DNA of 36,248 bases from a bacterium. Lineage in GTDB: Bacteria; Chlamydiota; Chlamydiia; Chlamydiales; SM23-39. The translations under genes and the position numbers were made by a program. The number at the start of each line of letters is the position of its first letter. The first letter of the stretch is position 1. The notes below the pieces were generated by a model. That model was given only the letters and a program-made list of their open reading frames with translations. It was not told the DNA's origin and did not search any database. Location: assembly GCA_021781995.1 (NCBI GenBank), contig JAJXVT010000012.1:1-36248 (forward strand), in the 5' to 3' direction. This document shows positions 8,503-16,472 of the stretch, in pieces.

Positions 8503-9174
8503 TTATGATGGCGCAGAATCTACAAAAATGCAACTTCTAAAATGAAGAGGCTGTTTTGTAACAGGGTGCAAAAAGATAAGCTCAGTACACCCAAGTGCAA
8601 TTCGATCATTGGAACCTTCTTTTGCCCCATAGCGGCGATCACCCACAATCGAATGACCGATTGCGCCAAACTGCGCGCGAATTTGATGATAACGTCCAGT
8701 TTGTAATTCGATTAAAATCACGGTATGATTTTGTTCTTCGCGTTCCACTTTATAAGAAAGTATAGCCTGTTTTGCCTCAGGATGATGAGCCTGCACCACG
8801 TTGGCTCGATGATCTCCGTGCACCAGGTAATGCTCTAACGTCCCCTCTTTTGCTGACAAAAAACCTTCGATTTTAGCGGTATAAAGACGGCGAATTTGCT
8901 GTGCGCGAGACATTTCATTCAAACGCGATAATGCTTTCGAGGTACGAGCAAACAAAACCAAACCAAAAACAGGGCGATCTAGACGATGAATCGCATGAAG
9001 AAACACATCTCCCGGCTTATGAAATTCTCGCTTAACCCAATTTTTACAATATTGTTCTAACGAAACCGCACCGGTATCATCAGGCTGCGTTAACCATCCG
9101 GTTGGCTTTTCCGCAATCAACAGGTGATTATCGCAATAAATAATTTTAGGCTCGGCGTTGTCGGACGACTTCAT
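8503..9174 (-). CDS. RluA-family RNA pseudouridine synthase
   Basis: This 223-residue enzyme isomerises uridine to pseudouridine in rRNA or tRNA. The catalytic motif HRLDRPVFGLVLFA places the nucleophile at Asp66. ELQTGRYHQIRAQFGAIGH and GDRRYGAK are the expected RluA landmarks. There is no N-terminal S4 domain, so it resembles the short RluA/TruC/RluE-sized members. The target site cannot be predicted. The first 29 nt overlap the upstream SpoU gene, and gmhA follows after 4 nt. Confidence 0.88.
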   Translation of the reverse strand: MKSSDNAEPKIIYCDNHLLIAEKPTGWLTQPDDTGAVSLEQYCKNWVKREFHKPGDVFLHAIHRLDRPVFGLVLFARTSKALSRLNEMSRAQQIRRLYTAKIEGFLSAKEGTLEHYLVHGDHRANVVQAHHPEAKQAILSYKVEREEQNHTVILIELQTGRYHQIRAQFGAIGHSIVGDRRYGAKEGSNDRIALGCTELIFLHPVTKQPLHFRSCIFVDSAPS

Positions 9175-9943
9175 AAAGGACCAAAGTAGTCGCTGAAGCG
9201 ACGTTTAAAGAATCTGCTACGCCAAACATTGGGATGCGAATCTGAATGTCAGCTTGTTCCATCCATCTTTTTGACAAACCATACTGTTCCGTACCCACTG
9301 CGACGGCTACTCCGCGAGTCAAATCAACTTTTGTAAACTCGCTTTTTGCATGCGGAGTAGCAGCAACGATCGATATACCGTGATTTTTAAGAAAGGCCAA
9401 AGTCTCGTCTCCATCGGCTTCACAGACCGGTATCGTAAATAACGTCCCCACGCTCGAACGCACAACATTAGGATTATGAATGTCCGTTGTCGGATCGCAG
9501 ACAATTACAGCATGGACTCCTGCAGCATCGCACGAGCGCAAAATAGTTCCAAGATTGCCAGGCTTTTCAATGCTTTCGGCAACAACTAAAAAAGGGTTAG
9601 GAATATTTTTAAGACGCTCAGCTAATGTTTTCAATGTTAAATGCGTCTGTGGAGCTATCGCCAACAAACCATCCGGACGATCTCGGTAAGACAACTTTGC
9701 AAACACTTCCCGCGTACATTCCACCAGCTCTGCACCAGATATTTGCAGCAGGCGAATTTCATTTACACCTAAGAATAGCTCTGGACAATAAAAAACCGCC
9801 TCTAAGCGATGGCCCGAGCCAATTGCACGCTCGATTTCCCGGTATCCCTCAATTAAAAATAGATCAGTATCATCGCGCCCTTTGCGATCTCGCAATTTTA
9901 CAGCTTCCTTAATACGCCCATTTTGTAAACTCGTAATTTTCAC
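9146..9943 (-). CDS. SpoU/TrmH-family RNA 2'-O-methyltransferase
   Basis: This 265-residue SPOUT enzyme uses S-adenosylmethionine to methylate ribose 2'-OH groups. The N-terminal substrate-binding domain (about 1-95) begins with SLQNGRIKEAVKLRDRKGR. The knotted catalytic domain shows ESIEKPGNLGTILRSCDAAG (motif 1), NPNVVRSSVGTLFTIPV (motif 2) and the C-terminal SLNVASATTLVLYEVVRQR (motif 3). The RNA target, 23S rRNA or tRNA, is unknown. It corresponds by position to the spoU gene beside a SAM methyltransferase in Chlamydia. It overlaps the upstream methyltransferase by 4 nt. Confidence 0.9.
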   Translation of the reverse strand: MKITSLQNGRIKEAVKLRDRKGRDDTDLFLIEGYREIERAIGSGHRLEAVFYCPELFLGVNEIRLLQISGAELVECTREVFAKLSYRDRPDGLLAIAPQTHLTLKTLAERLKNIPNPFLVVAESIEKPGNLGTILRSCDAAGVHAVIVCDPTTDIHNPNVVRSSVGTLFTIPVCEADGDETLAFLKNHGISIVAATPHAKSEFTKVDLTRGVAVAVGTEQYGLSKRWMEQADIQIRIPMFGVADSLNVASATTLVLYEVVRQRRA

Positions 9944-10746
9944 AATAGCACCTTGATGTACGAGCCGCTAGGAATTGGCATAGCACCTGTCGATGAGAGC
10001 AGCATTTCTCCCATTTCCACACGGGCGTTGGGGAAAAGCTGCGAAATGACATTTTTCAAACCAATGGGCGTGACTCCTGGGGTATGACATGATAACACAA
10101 GAAAACGAGGGGTATCAGAAAGAACAGAACGGCACAACTCTAATAACACCATTAAGTCTTCTTCGATTTTAAAGACCTCGCCTTTACTGCCGCGCCCAAA
10201 TGTCGGAGGATCCAGTAATATCCCATCATAGCGCACATTCCGCTTTTCTTCTCTTCGCAAAAACTTTACCGCATCATCGACAATCCAACGAATAGGAGCT
10301 TTTTGCAACTGATTCAAAGAAGCATTTTCACGCGCCCAGTCAACCATTCCTTTAGACGCATCCAAATGACACACTTTCGCATCTTCTTGAGCAAACGCTA
10401 AGGTAGCCCCTCCCGAATACGCAAACAAATTCAAAATGTTTGCCCCTTTGCAAAAAGGTCTCAAATCCTCCCATAACTTGGCATGTTCTGGAAAGACACC
10501 TAAATGTCCAAAGTCAGTAGGCGCAATTTTAAAGACTACACCGCCTACAGTCGTTGTCCAAGATGAGGGCCATTTCTCTCGCATTTTCCAGCCGCCCTTA
10601 TTTTCTCGAGAAAACTCGCCGCCGGCATTATTCCACTTTTCCGGATGACTTTTCCGCCAGATTGCCTGAGGGCAAGGACGGATCATTGAATATGGACCAA
10701 ATTGTTCAAATTTAAGTCCTTCGCCACTATCTATTAATTGATACAT
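9940..10746 (-). CDS. Class I SAM methyltransferase, RlmI-like
   Basis: This 268-residue protein has a Rossmann methyltransferase fold. Motif I reads NILNLFAYSGGATLAFA (about 105-121), the acidic ribose-binding step VCHLDAS follows, and the target-binding motif is DGILLDPPTFGRG. The DPP-F motif and FAYSG place it with 23S rRNA cytosine or guanine methyltransferases of the RlmI/RlmK type. The N-terminal PUA domain of RlmI is absent. The target is not known. It overlaps cinA by 13 nt and the SpoU gene by 4 nt. Confidence 0.85.
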   Translation of the reverse strand: MYQLIDSGEGLKFEQFGPYSMIRPCPQAIWRKSHPEKWNNAGGEFSRENKGGWKMREKWPSSWTTTVGGVVFKIAPTDFGHLGVFPEHAKLWEDLRPFCKGANILNLFAYSGGATLAFAQEDAKVCHLDASKGMVDWARENASLNQLQKAPIRWIVDDAVKFLRREEKRNVRYDGILLDPPTFGRGSKGEVFKIEEDLMVLLELCRSVLSDTPRFLVLSCHTPGVTPIGLKNVISQLFPNARVEMGEMLLSSTGAMPIPSGSYIKVLL

Positions 10747-11210
10747 AACCTACGCCAAAGAAGGATCAGGGCAGCGTCCACCGTTGCTTCAATTATTTGC
10801 AAACGACTTTTGGGAATTTCGATACGTTCAACATCCACCTTCTGTCCGCGCTGGGCGATAGCGATATAAACCGTTCCAACAGGGCGATCGCATGTTGCAC
10901 CACCCGGACCTGCGATACCGGAAATTGCTATTCCGTAATCTGCCTCAGTCCTCTCCAAAAGCCCTAAGACCATCTCCTCAACAGTCTCTCGGCTTACTGC
11001 ACCTTTGTCTTTTAAGGTAATAGAGGATACCCCAAGAAGCTTTTCCTTCCAAGCATTTGCGTAAGCGACAATCGATCCAAGAAAAAATTGCGACGCTCCA
11101 GGGATGGCTGTGATTCGGGCAGCCAAAGCCCCTCCGGTACAAGACTCTGCCAATGCCAAGGTTTTTTTTCGACGCAATAACTCGTTATGCACTCTTTCAA
11201 CAATGTCCAT
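10734..11210 (-). CDS. CinA C-terminal domain / PncC amidohydrolase
   Basis: This 158-residue protein is a stand-alone CinA C-terminal domain, the nicotinamide-nucleotide amidohydrolase (PncC) that recycles NMN in the pyridine nucleotide cycle. Visible motifs are ALAESCTGGALAARITAIPG (about 18-37), GAVSRETVEEM and AISGIAGPGGATCDRPVGTV (about 96-115). The N-terminal MoaB-like domain of full CinA is missing, as in many bacteria. It overlaps the upstream unknown gene by 14 nt, which implies translational coupling. Confidence 0.9.
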   Translation of the reverse strand: MDIVERVHNELLRRKKTLALAESCTGGALAARITAIPGASQFFLGSIVAYANAWKEKLLGVSSITLKDKGAVSRETVEEMVLGLLERTEADYGIAISGIAGPGGATCDRPVGTVYIAIAQRGQKVDVERIEIPKSRLQIIEATVDAALILLWRRLCIN

Positions 11211-11892
11211 AAATCGACAACCCCTGTTTCGTTAAAGCTCGATGCATCCCGATCCACGAAAAACACCGACGCCCCAAACGCATAGGCAAATTTTTTCTTT
11301 TCCCATTGATCATAACAGGAGTCGGCAGAGTCTCCTCGCGCACATAGTGGCGAATGTGTTGAAAAAGCTCCCAATTCTCCCCCCGAGCGCCTTCAATTAA
11401 TTCCAGAGTTTTAGGGTCTTGATACACCTGAGGAAAAGAAAATTGCAATCCCCAAAAAATCGCCGACTGACCTAAAGCCATCGACCGAAATTCTAGATCC
11501 GCTTCTGAATAGCTCATATAATGCACCTGGATTTGCACTACAGGCTCACCCACCTTAACCAAGTAGCGATTTCCAGGAACTTCCTGCAGCCAAACCGCTT
11601 CCGGTCGCCGAGTCCAACACAAAGCATTCCACAAACGAAGTTGCACCGGATCTAAAACTTGTCCACTTTTAAGACAATCAATCCACTCGGCGTATACCGA
11701 CGTCAAGCGCTCCTTAGGAACAGCCACATCGCCTAAAGCAAATAACCCAGATAAAGGATAGATCCATGTCGGCGGACATAACGATAATAAATCAGATAAT
11801 TCTACAGGATCGAGCAACGCTTGAATTTTCAACCATTTTGCCGCTTGAAATTGACCTTCATGACTTGGAGTTGAAATCCGAGGGTGCGTCAT
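11197..11892 (-). CDS. Conserved-looking protein of unknown function
   Basis: This 231-residue protein does not match a family I recognise. It has no signal peptide or clear membrane span. It is rich in Trp and Leu, with PPTWIYPLSGLFALGDVAV near residue 40-58, YLVKVGEPVVQIQVHYMSYS around 109-128 and a basic C-terminal part (MINGKRKNLPMRLGRR). It overlaps lspA by 4 nt and cinA by 14 nt. It keeps the base composition of its neighbours, so it is a genuine operon member. Its function cannot be inferred beyond co-expression with envelope and RNA-modification genes. Confidence 0.75.
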   Translation of the reverse strand: MTHPRISTPSHEGQFQAAKWLKIQALLDPVELSDLLSLCPPTWIYPLSGLFALGDVAVPKERLTSVYAEWIDCLKSGQVLDPVQLRLWNALCWTRRPEAVWLQEVPGNRYLVKVGEPVVQIQVHYMSYSEADLEFRSMALGQSAIFWGLQFSFPQVYQDPKTLELIEGARGENWELFQHIRHYVREETLPTPVMINGKRKNLPMRLGRRCFSWIGMHRALTKQGLSIYGHC

Positions 11893-12374
11893 GCAGCCTT
11901 CCAGCCCTTCTTCTCGGGCATCAGCAGCAACAAAGCAACCCCCACCGTGATAAAACTATCAGCTGCATTAAAAAGCGGAAAAGTTTTTTCGAAAAAACGA
12001 AAATGGAGAAAATCAATAACATGGCCATATAGCCAATAATCGATCGCATTGCCGACGGCCCCCGCAAGAATTAGCCATAAAGGAAACACCCTGCGCTCTC
12101 TGCCAGAAAGCAAATAAACGAACAATCCCCCAATAATTACGATGCGTAACGCGAATAAAATTCCCGAATACCCTTGAAACAGCCCCCAAGCGGCGCCGCT
12201 ATTGCCAACAGTATTGAGACAAAAACTAAAAGCCCCACAATCCCATACAGCAATGCCTCCGAAGGGATACCCAAGCCACTGAGGTCCCAAAGGAGGCACA
12301 AAATGCACGGCCCAAGCTTTGCTTGCCGCATCCAAACCGACCAAACACGCAAAGAAGAGCCACCATCGCTTCAC
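11889..12374 (-). CDS. lspA: Prolipoprotein signal peptidase II
   Basis: This inner-membrane aspartyl protease cleaves lipoprotein signal peptides. I chose GTG at 12374, giving 161 residues starting VKRWWLFFACLVGLD. That codon overlaps the upstream dksA stop as GTGA, and the length is typical for LspA. The longer frame to 12479 adds non-family sequence. Four membrane helices are visible. The catalytic aspartates are in GNAIDYWLYGHVIDF and FNAADSFI. The usual Asp-Arg after GNxx is Asp-Tyr here. Substrates would include the znuA-like lipoprotein. Confidence 0.9.
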   Translation of the reverse strand: MKRWWLFFACLVGLDAASKAWAVHFVPPLGPQWLGYPFGGIAVWDCGAFSFCLNTVGNSGAAWGLFQGYSGILFALRIVIIGGLFVYLLSGRERRVFPLWLILAGAVGNAIDYWLYGHVIDFLHFRFFEKTFPLFNAADSFITVGVALLLLMPEKKGWKAA

Positions 12375-12739
12375 GCAAAACGCCCCTTTTCGAGCTGTTC
12401 TTGCGCTTTTACCGTCATAGTTGCATAAGGAATTGCCTCTAAGCGTTTTAGCGGAATTTCTTCGCCCGATAAATCGCAAATGCCGTATGTATTTTCGTCG
12501 ATTTTTTCCAAGGCACGATCAATTTGCCGAAGCACGCCAAATTCCTTATTGGTAACTTCAAGATTGATATTTTTTACAAAATCATCGGTGCCCTCGTCAG
12601 CTGAATGCTGAGAATAACCTTTCGCCTCGTCAGGAGAAGTCACCTCTTTTTTTGTTTCTTGAAACGCCCTCATTACTTGACGGCGCATTTCTTCCAGTCG
12701 AACTTTGAATTGTACAATTTCATTTTTCGTCAGCGGCAT
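12371..12739 (-). CDS. DksA/TraR-family regulator with reduced zinc finger
   Basis: This 122-residue protein has an N-terminal coiled coil (about 5-70) and a short C-terminal globular part, the layout of RNA-polymerase secondary-channel regulators. YGICDLSGEEIPLKRLEAIP aligns with the family zinc-finger signature. Only the first Cys remains: the CxxC partner is Ser-Gly, and YATMTVKAQ replaces the second CxxC. It probably does not bind zinc in the classical way. The loop at SADEGTDDF resembles the general-stress YteA/YocK branch more than E. coli DksA. It sits between nrdR (20-nt overlap) and lspA (4-nt overlap), as dksA does in Chlamydia from memory. Confidence 0.85.
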   Translation of the reverse strand: MPLTKNEIVQFKVRLEEMRRQVMRAFQETKKEVTSPDEAKGYSQHSADEGTDDFVKNINLEVTNKEFGVLRQIDRALEKIDENTYGICDLSGEEIPLKRLEAIPYATMTVKAQEQLEKGRFA

Positions 12740-13229
12740 GAATATCTTCCTCTTGTTCTAATTCTCTCAATACGGTGCTGCCCTCCGGAGCGATGGACTG
12801 AATCGCTTCTACAAGTTCTTGAATATCTTTAAACCTCTTGTAGACACAAGCGAAGCGAATATAGGCCACCACATCGATTCCTAGCAAGTGCTGAAGGACT
12901 ATTTCCCCCAAACGCTGACTTTCGATCTCTCGAATTCCTTTGCCGACTAAATCCGCTTTAATCTTATAAGCAAGAGCCCTCACCTGATCATGGCTGACTC
13001 GCGTATGGCGGCAAGCCGCATCCAATCCATGGATTAGCTTATCTTGCATAAAATCTTCAAACGTTCCGTCGCGTTTTTTCACTTGCAAACTCAAATCGAC
13101 CGTTTCAAACGTAGTGAAGCGTCGCATGCATTGCGTGCACTCGCGTCGTCTTCTAATCGCATTTACCTCCGCAGCAAATCGCGAATCAGTTACTTTTGAA
13201 TCTTCGTGGTTACAAAATGGGCAGCGCAT
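12720..13229 (-). CDS. nrdR: Transcriptional repressor NrdR
   Basis: This regulator represses ribonucleotide reductase genes in response to (d)ATP. I start it at the Met of MRCPFC (13229) because the zinc ribbon must be N-terminal; the frame to 13295 adds 22 unrelated residues. The zinc ribbon uses CPFC (3-6) and CTQC (about 31-34), followed by RRRRECTQCMRRFTTFE, the family signature. The ATP-cone domain covers about 49-139. The protein is 169 residues, slightly longer than usual, with an acidic tail. It heads the long minus-strand run. Confidence 0.93.
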   Translation of the reverse strand: MRCPFCNHEDSKVTDSRFAAEVNAIRRRRECTQCMRRFTTFETVDLSLQVKKRDGTFEDFMQDKLIHGLDAACRHTRVSHDQVRALAYKIKADLVGKGIREIESQRLGEIVLQHLLGIDVVAYIRFACVYKRFKDIQELVEAIQSIAPEGSTVLRELEQEEDIHAADEK

Positions 13230-13288
13230 ATCGAGACTATTTAGAGAGTCAAAACATTTTTGTACAGAGGATGATAACAAAAGTATGT

Positions 13289-13300
13289 CTTGCATGCAAG
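13289..13300. promoter_or_regulatory. 12-bp palindrome upstream of nrdR
   Basis: CTTGCATGCAAG is a perfect 12-bp palindrome 60 bp before the chosen nrdR start and about 70 bp before tRNA-Ser. It could be an operator, but it does not match an NrdR box I know, and chance is possible. Confidence 0.25.
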
Positions 13301-13371
13301 ATTAACTCCTCAAATCCTTTCTTCTTGCGTATATAAGGAGTTTTTCGGTAAACTCGCCCACGTCCTTATCC

Positions 13372-13458
13372 GGAGGGGTGTCCGAGTGGCTTAAGGAGCA
13401 CGCTTGGAAAGCGTGTAAACGTGAAAACGTTTCGTGGGTTCGAATCCCACCGCCTCCG
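13372..13458 (+). tRNA. tRNA-Ser (GGA)
   Basis: A class II tRNA with a long variable arm. The anticodon loop CTTGGAAAG carries GGA and the T arm reads GTGGGTTCGAATCCCAC. The D arm is GTCCGAGTGGCTTAAGGAGC and the discriminator is G. The acceptor strands GGAGGGG and CGCCTCC pair except at position 6:67, where G faces G. CCA is not encoded. Confidence 0.95.
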
Positions 13459-13480
13459 TATTTTTCTTATTGTCTGTATG

Positions 13481-13633
13481 TACTCGTTCCGTTCGAAAGC
13501 CCCTGCGAAAATTTCAATTGAAAGCCCTCCCAAATTGAGGACAATATTGCATTGAATATCAACCTCAAATTTTTCTTCCATTTGAGAGGCTATGAATCAG
13601 TTCGCGTTTGGGTGTCTTTCAAACGGAACGAGT
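13481..13633. mobile_element. MITE-like element with 19-bp inverted repeats
   Basis: The left end TACTCGTTCCGTTCGAAAG (13481-13499) and the right end CTTTCAAACGGAACGAGTA (13615-13633) are inverted repeats with one mismatch. TA at each boundary (13481-13482 and 13632-13633) fits a TA target duplication, as made by IS630/Tc1-mariner transposases. There is no transposase ORF inside the 153 bp. The right half is what recurs at 669-714 and 5797-5849. The element lies between tRNA-Ser and the znuA-like operon and could carry that operon's leader. Confidence 0.75.
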
Positions 13634-13670
13634 ATAGACGTAAAAAGACAAACCGGTCATATTAGTTGTC

Positions 13671-14552
13671 ATGAAATTCAGTCATTTGATTGCCTTCCTA
13701 TCCACGCTTCTCCTACTATTAGCAGGCGCCAGCTCATGCTCAAAAAAAGATTGCGCAAATACAGAAAAAATAAAATTACTCGTTAGTATAGCGCCTTATC
13801 AAACCATTGTGCAACGCATCGCCGGCGACGAATTTGAAATCGTCACTGTGGTCCCCCCCAACGTTAACCCCCACACATACGAACCGACTTCAAAACAAGC
13901 AGCAAGCCTGCAAAACGGCGCCGTTTGGTTTCAGATTGGAGAACCGTTTGAAAAAAAATTGCATTATTTACTGCGCACGACCCGCAATGTCGATCTTCGC
14001 GCAAGCGCCTCGATGATCGAAACACAAGCCCATCATTGCGAAGGGTGTGGCCAAGATCATTTAGATCGCCATATTTGGCTTAGCCCCCGACAAACAGCTT
14101 TACAAGCCGAACAAATCGGAGCCGTTTTACAAGAAATGTACCCCACCCAAGCCGATGCTATAGCCCTTCGACTAGCCCAATTACAGGCCGATCTCATAGA
14201 GCTAGACGAAGAAATCACAACGCGAATTCAAGACGTACCTGCGCGCACATTTTTAGTCTCTCATCCCGCCTTTGCCTATTTTTGCCGAGACTACGGACTT
14301 CAACAACTAGCTGTTGAACACGAAGGGAAAGACCCTCGGCCAAAAGATTTAGAAATTATTTTCCAGTCCGCGCTTCGCCAGCAAACAGAAGTAGCCATCG
14401 CACTTCCGCAACACAATAACAAAGGCGCTCAATTAATCGCCGAAAAGCTGCGCATACCAATCAGAATTATAGATCCATACTCGGCACAATATTTCGAAAC
14501 GATACGAGCCCTTGCCAATCTCATTGCAAACCCCTATCAAAACGATGAGTGA
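13671..14552 (+). CDS. Metal ABC transporter substrate-binding lipoprotein
   Basis: This 293-residue periplasmic binding protein of the ZnuA/TroA family captures Zn2+ or Mn2+. The N-terminus (MKFSHLIAFLSTLLLLLAG) is a signal peptide ending at Cys23 in a loose lipobox (ASSC), so it is probably lipid-anchored. Metal ligands are suggested by NVNPHTYEP near residue 63, the His-rich QAHHCEGCGQDHLDRHIWLSP stretch, SHPAFAYFCRDYG, and the late Asp in IIDPYS. The His/Cys cluster favours zinc. It overlaps the ATPase gene by 8 nt and matches the Chlamydia gene order upstream of the L21/L27/Obg cluster. Confidence 0.9.
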   Translation: MKFSHLIAFLSTLLLLLAGASSCSKKDCANTEKIKLLVSIAPYQTIVQRIAGDEFEIVTVVPPNVNPHTYEPTSKQAASLQNGAVWFQIGEPFEKKLHYLLRTTRNVDLRASASMIETQAHHCEGCGQDHLDRHIWLSPRQTALQAEQIGAVLQEMYPTQADAIALRLAQLQADLIELDEEITTRIQDVPARTFLVSHPAFAYFCRDYGLQQLAVEHEGKDPRPKDLEIIFQSALRQQTEVAIALPQHNNKGAQLIAEKLRIPIRIIDPYSAQYFETIRALANLIANPYQNDE

Positions 14553-15255
14553 CCCCGCGGTTGTCTGTCAAAACATCACATTTGGCTTTGATGACCACCG
14601 CATTTTAAACACCAGCTCGTTTATAGTCGATTCGGGCATTTTCGCTGGCATCATGGGTCCAAACGGCGGGGGGAAAACAACTCTTTTAAAATTGCTGATG
14701 GGATTTTTACAACCCCAAAGCGGTTCCATTCAGTTACTCGGCAAAACACCTATTCAAGCCCGCCCATTCATCGGCTATGTTCCCCAAGTACTCAAAACTG
14801 ATAGAGATTTTCCGATCACATTAGAAGAAATTGTTAAGCTCGGTGCCCTAGCTGATCCAGCCAAAGAAATCCACGCAGAAAAATGGATGCAATGTTTAAA
14901 AATTGAATCCATGCGAAACAAACCCTTCGGAACACTTTCTGGAGGAATCGCGCAAAGAGCTCTTCTAGCTAGGGCCCTTACCAGCGATCCACAAATTTTA
15001 TTACTAGATGAACCCACTGCCAGCATCGACCCTCCATCAACCAGTGTAATTTTCGAAATCCTCGAATCGTTAAAAGGGGAAAAAACAATTTTGCTAGTTA
15101 CACACGACATCAAAACAATCATTGAACGCGTCGACCAGATTCTATGTGTACAAGGCGTCATCAATTCCTATAAACCCGGGGAAATTTGTGAACATTTTGC
15201 CTTAGGTCTCTACCACACTCCCTTGCTCGATCTACCGCCTAACCACTGGGACTAA
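14545..15255 (+). CDS. Metal ABC transporter ATPase
   Basis: This cytoplasmic ATPase energises the metal importer. I start it at ATG 14545 (MSDPAVVCQ), inside the last codons of the binding protein gene (ATGAGTGA). A frame extending to 14512 is less likely. Walker A is GPNGGGKTTLL, the signature is LSGGIAQRALLARAL, Walker B is ILLLDEPTA, and the switch His is in LVTHD. It is about 236 residues, normal for ZnuC/MntB-type subunits. The stop is 1 nt before the permease ATG. Confidence 0.93.
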   Translation: MSDPAVVCQNITFGFDDHRILNTSSFIVDSGIFAGIMGPNGGGKTTLLKLLMGFLQPQSGSIQLLGKTPIQARPFIGYVPQVLKTDRDFPITLEEIVKLGALADPAKEIHAEKWMQCLKIESMRNKPFGTLSGGIAQRALLARALTSDPQILLLDEPTASIDPPSTSVIFEILESLKGEKTILLVTHDIKTIIERVDQILCVQGVINSYKPGEICEHFALGLYHTPLLDLPPNHWD

Positions 15256-15256
15256 T

Positions 15257-16114
15257 ATGAGTTTTTTTACAGCCCTACTTGAAAACCCCTTTTTGCAAAT
15301 GGCTCTTGCAGCTGGCCTACTCTCTTCTATTACATCCGGTATCGTAGGTTCTTATGTAGTAGTCAAACGCATCTCCTTCATAGCTGGCAGCATATCGCAT
15401 TCTATACTCGGCGGCATGGGCCTTTGCCTCTGGCTGCAACGATCGGGAGGAATATCTTGGCTTCACCCTATGATCGGCGCATTTGCTGCTGCTATTGGCT
15501 CCGCCTGGCTTCTAGGATGGATTCAACTGCGTTATCGGCAACGCGAAGACGCTCTGATTGCTGCATTATGGTCTACGGGCATGGCCATCGGGGTGATTTT
15601 CATTGCTCTTACTCCCGGCTCAAATGTAGAGTTGATGAATTTTTTATTTGGCAATATTCTGTGGGTCTCTAGCTTTGACCTCATGTCATTGCTTGCGCTC
15701 GACGCTTTGGTACTCATCATTACCACAATTTATTATAAACGCTTTTTGGCGATTTGTTTTGATGAAGAACAAGCCGCGTTGCAAGGGGCACCCGTACACC
15801 AATTATACATTCTCCTTTTATCGCTGGTGGCTATTTCCATTGTTTTACTCATTCAAATCATAGGCACCATTTTAGTACTAGCCTTGCTCACCATTCCGCC
15901 TACTCTCGCTGGACTTTTCACAGCAAGACTGAAGCCTATGATGCTAATAGCCTGTGCCTTAGGAGCGATTTTCAGCTTGATTGGATTGGGAGCATCGTAT
16001 GAATTAAACTGGCCACCTGGAGCGACAATCGCACTTATCGCTGCCACCTCCTATCTCACAATTTTACTCTCAAAAAAGAGGGTCCTTGACAAGACTAGGG
16101 CAATTAGGTTATGA
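15257..16114 (+). CDS. Metal ABC transporter permease
   Basis: This 285-residue inner-membrane protein has about eight hydrophobic helices and belongs to the ZnuB/TroC/MntC permease family. The coupling region is recognisable at SFIAGSISHSILGGMG (about 39-54), typical of ABC-3 permeases. ALLTIPPTLAGLF near 210-222 is also characteristic. It completes the three-gene importer. Its last 30 nt contain the promoter for the ribosomal protein genes downstream. Confidence 0.92.
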   Translation: MSFFTALLENPFLQMALAAGLLSSITSGIVGSYVVVKRISFIAGSISHSILGGMGLCLWLQRSGGISWLHPMIGAFAAAIGSAWLLGWIQLRYRQREDALIAALWSTGMAIGVIFIALTPGSNVELMNFLFGNILWVSSFDLMSLLALDALVLIITTIYYKRFLAICFDEEQAALQGAPVHQLYILLLSLVAISIVLLIQIIGTILVLALLTIPPTLAGLFTARLKPMMLIACALGAIFSLIGLGASYELNWPPGATIALIAATSYLTILLSKKRVLDKTRAIRL

Positions 16115-16115
16115 T
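16086..16115 (+). promoter_or_regulatory. Promoter of rplU-rpmA-obgE
   Basis: A consensus TTGACA (16086-16091), an 18-bp spacer and TATGAT (16110-16115) overlap the 3' end of the permease gene. GGAGGA at 16141-16146 is a strong ribosome binding site for rplU at 16151. Confidence 0.7.
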
Positions 16116-16150
16116 TGCTGGCAAAAATTTCCCTTTTTCCGGAGGAATAA

Positions 16151-16459
16151 ATGTACGCTATTATTGAAACCGGTGGAAAACAGTACCGAGTCGAAGAAGG
16201 CGATGAGTTGGATGTAGAACTGCTCAACACTGACGCAAATTTTAAATTTGAAAAAGTCCTTTTGGTCCACGACGGAAACTCTCCACGCATTGGCCAACCT
16301 TACCTAAATGATTTTTCTGTACACGCAGAAATCATCGGCGAGACAAAAGGACCCAAAGTAATCGCTTTTAAATACAAGCGATGCAAAAACTACCGACGCT
16401 TGGTCGGACACCGCCAGAAGTATTCTCGAGTAAAAATCACGAAAATCGCGGCTGCGTAA
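16151..16459 (+). CDS. rplU: 50S ribosomal protein L21
   Basis: This 102-residue protein begins MYAIIETGGKQYRVEEGD, the L21 signature. It ends with the basic RNA-binding stretch KYKRCKNYRRLVGHRQKYSRVKI within the last 30 residues. L21 binds 23S rRNA in the large subunit. It leads a ribosomal unit with rpmA 13 nt downstream and has a strong promoter and ribosome binding site. Confidence 0.98.
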   Translation: MYAIIETGGKQYRVEEGDELDVELLNTDANFKFEKVLLVHDGNSPRIGQPYLNDFSVHAEIIGETKGPKVIAFKYKRCKNYRRLVGHRQKYSRVKITKIAAA

Positions 16460-16472
16460 AGGAATCTAACTC

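Noticed and set aside
14775..15164. 129-codon antisense frame inside the ABC ATPase
   Set aside because: Shadow of a strongly conserved gene, with no start context or family match.
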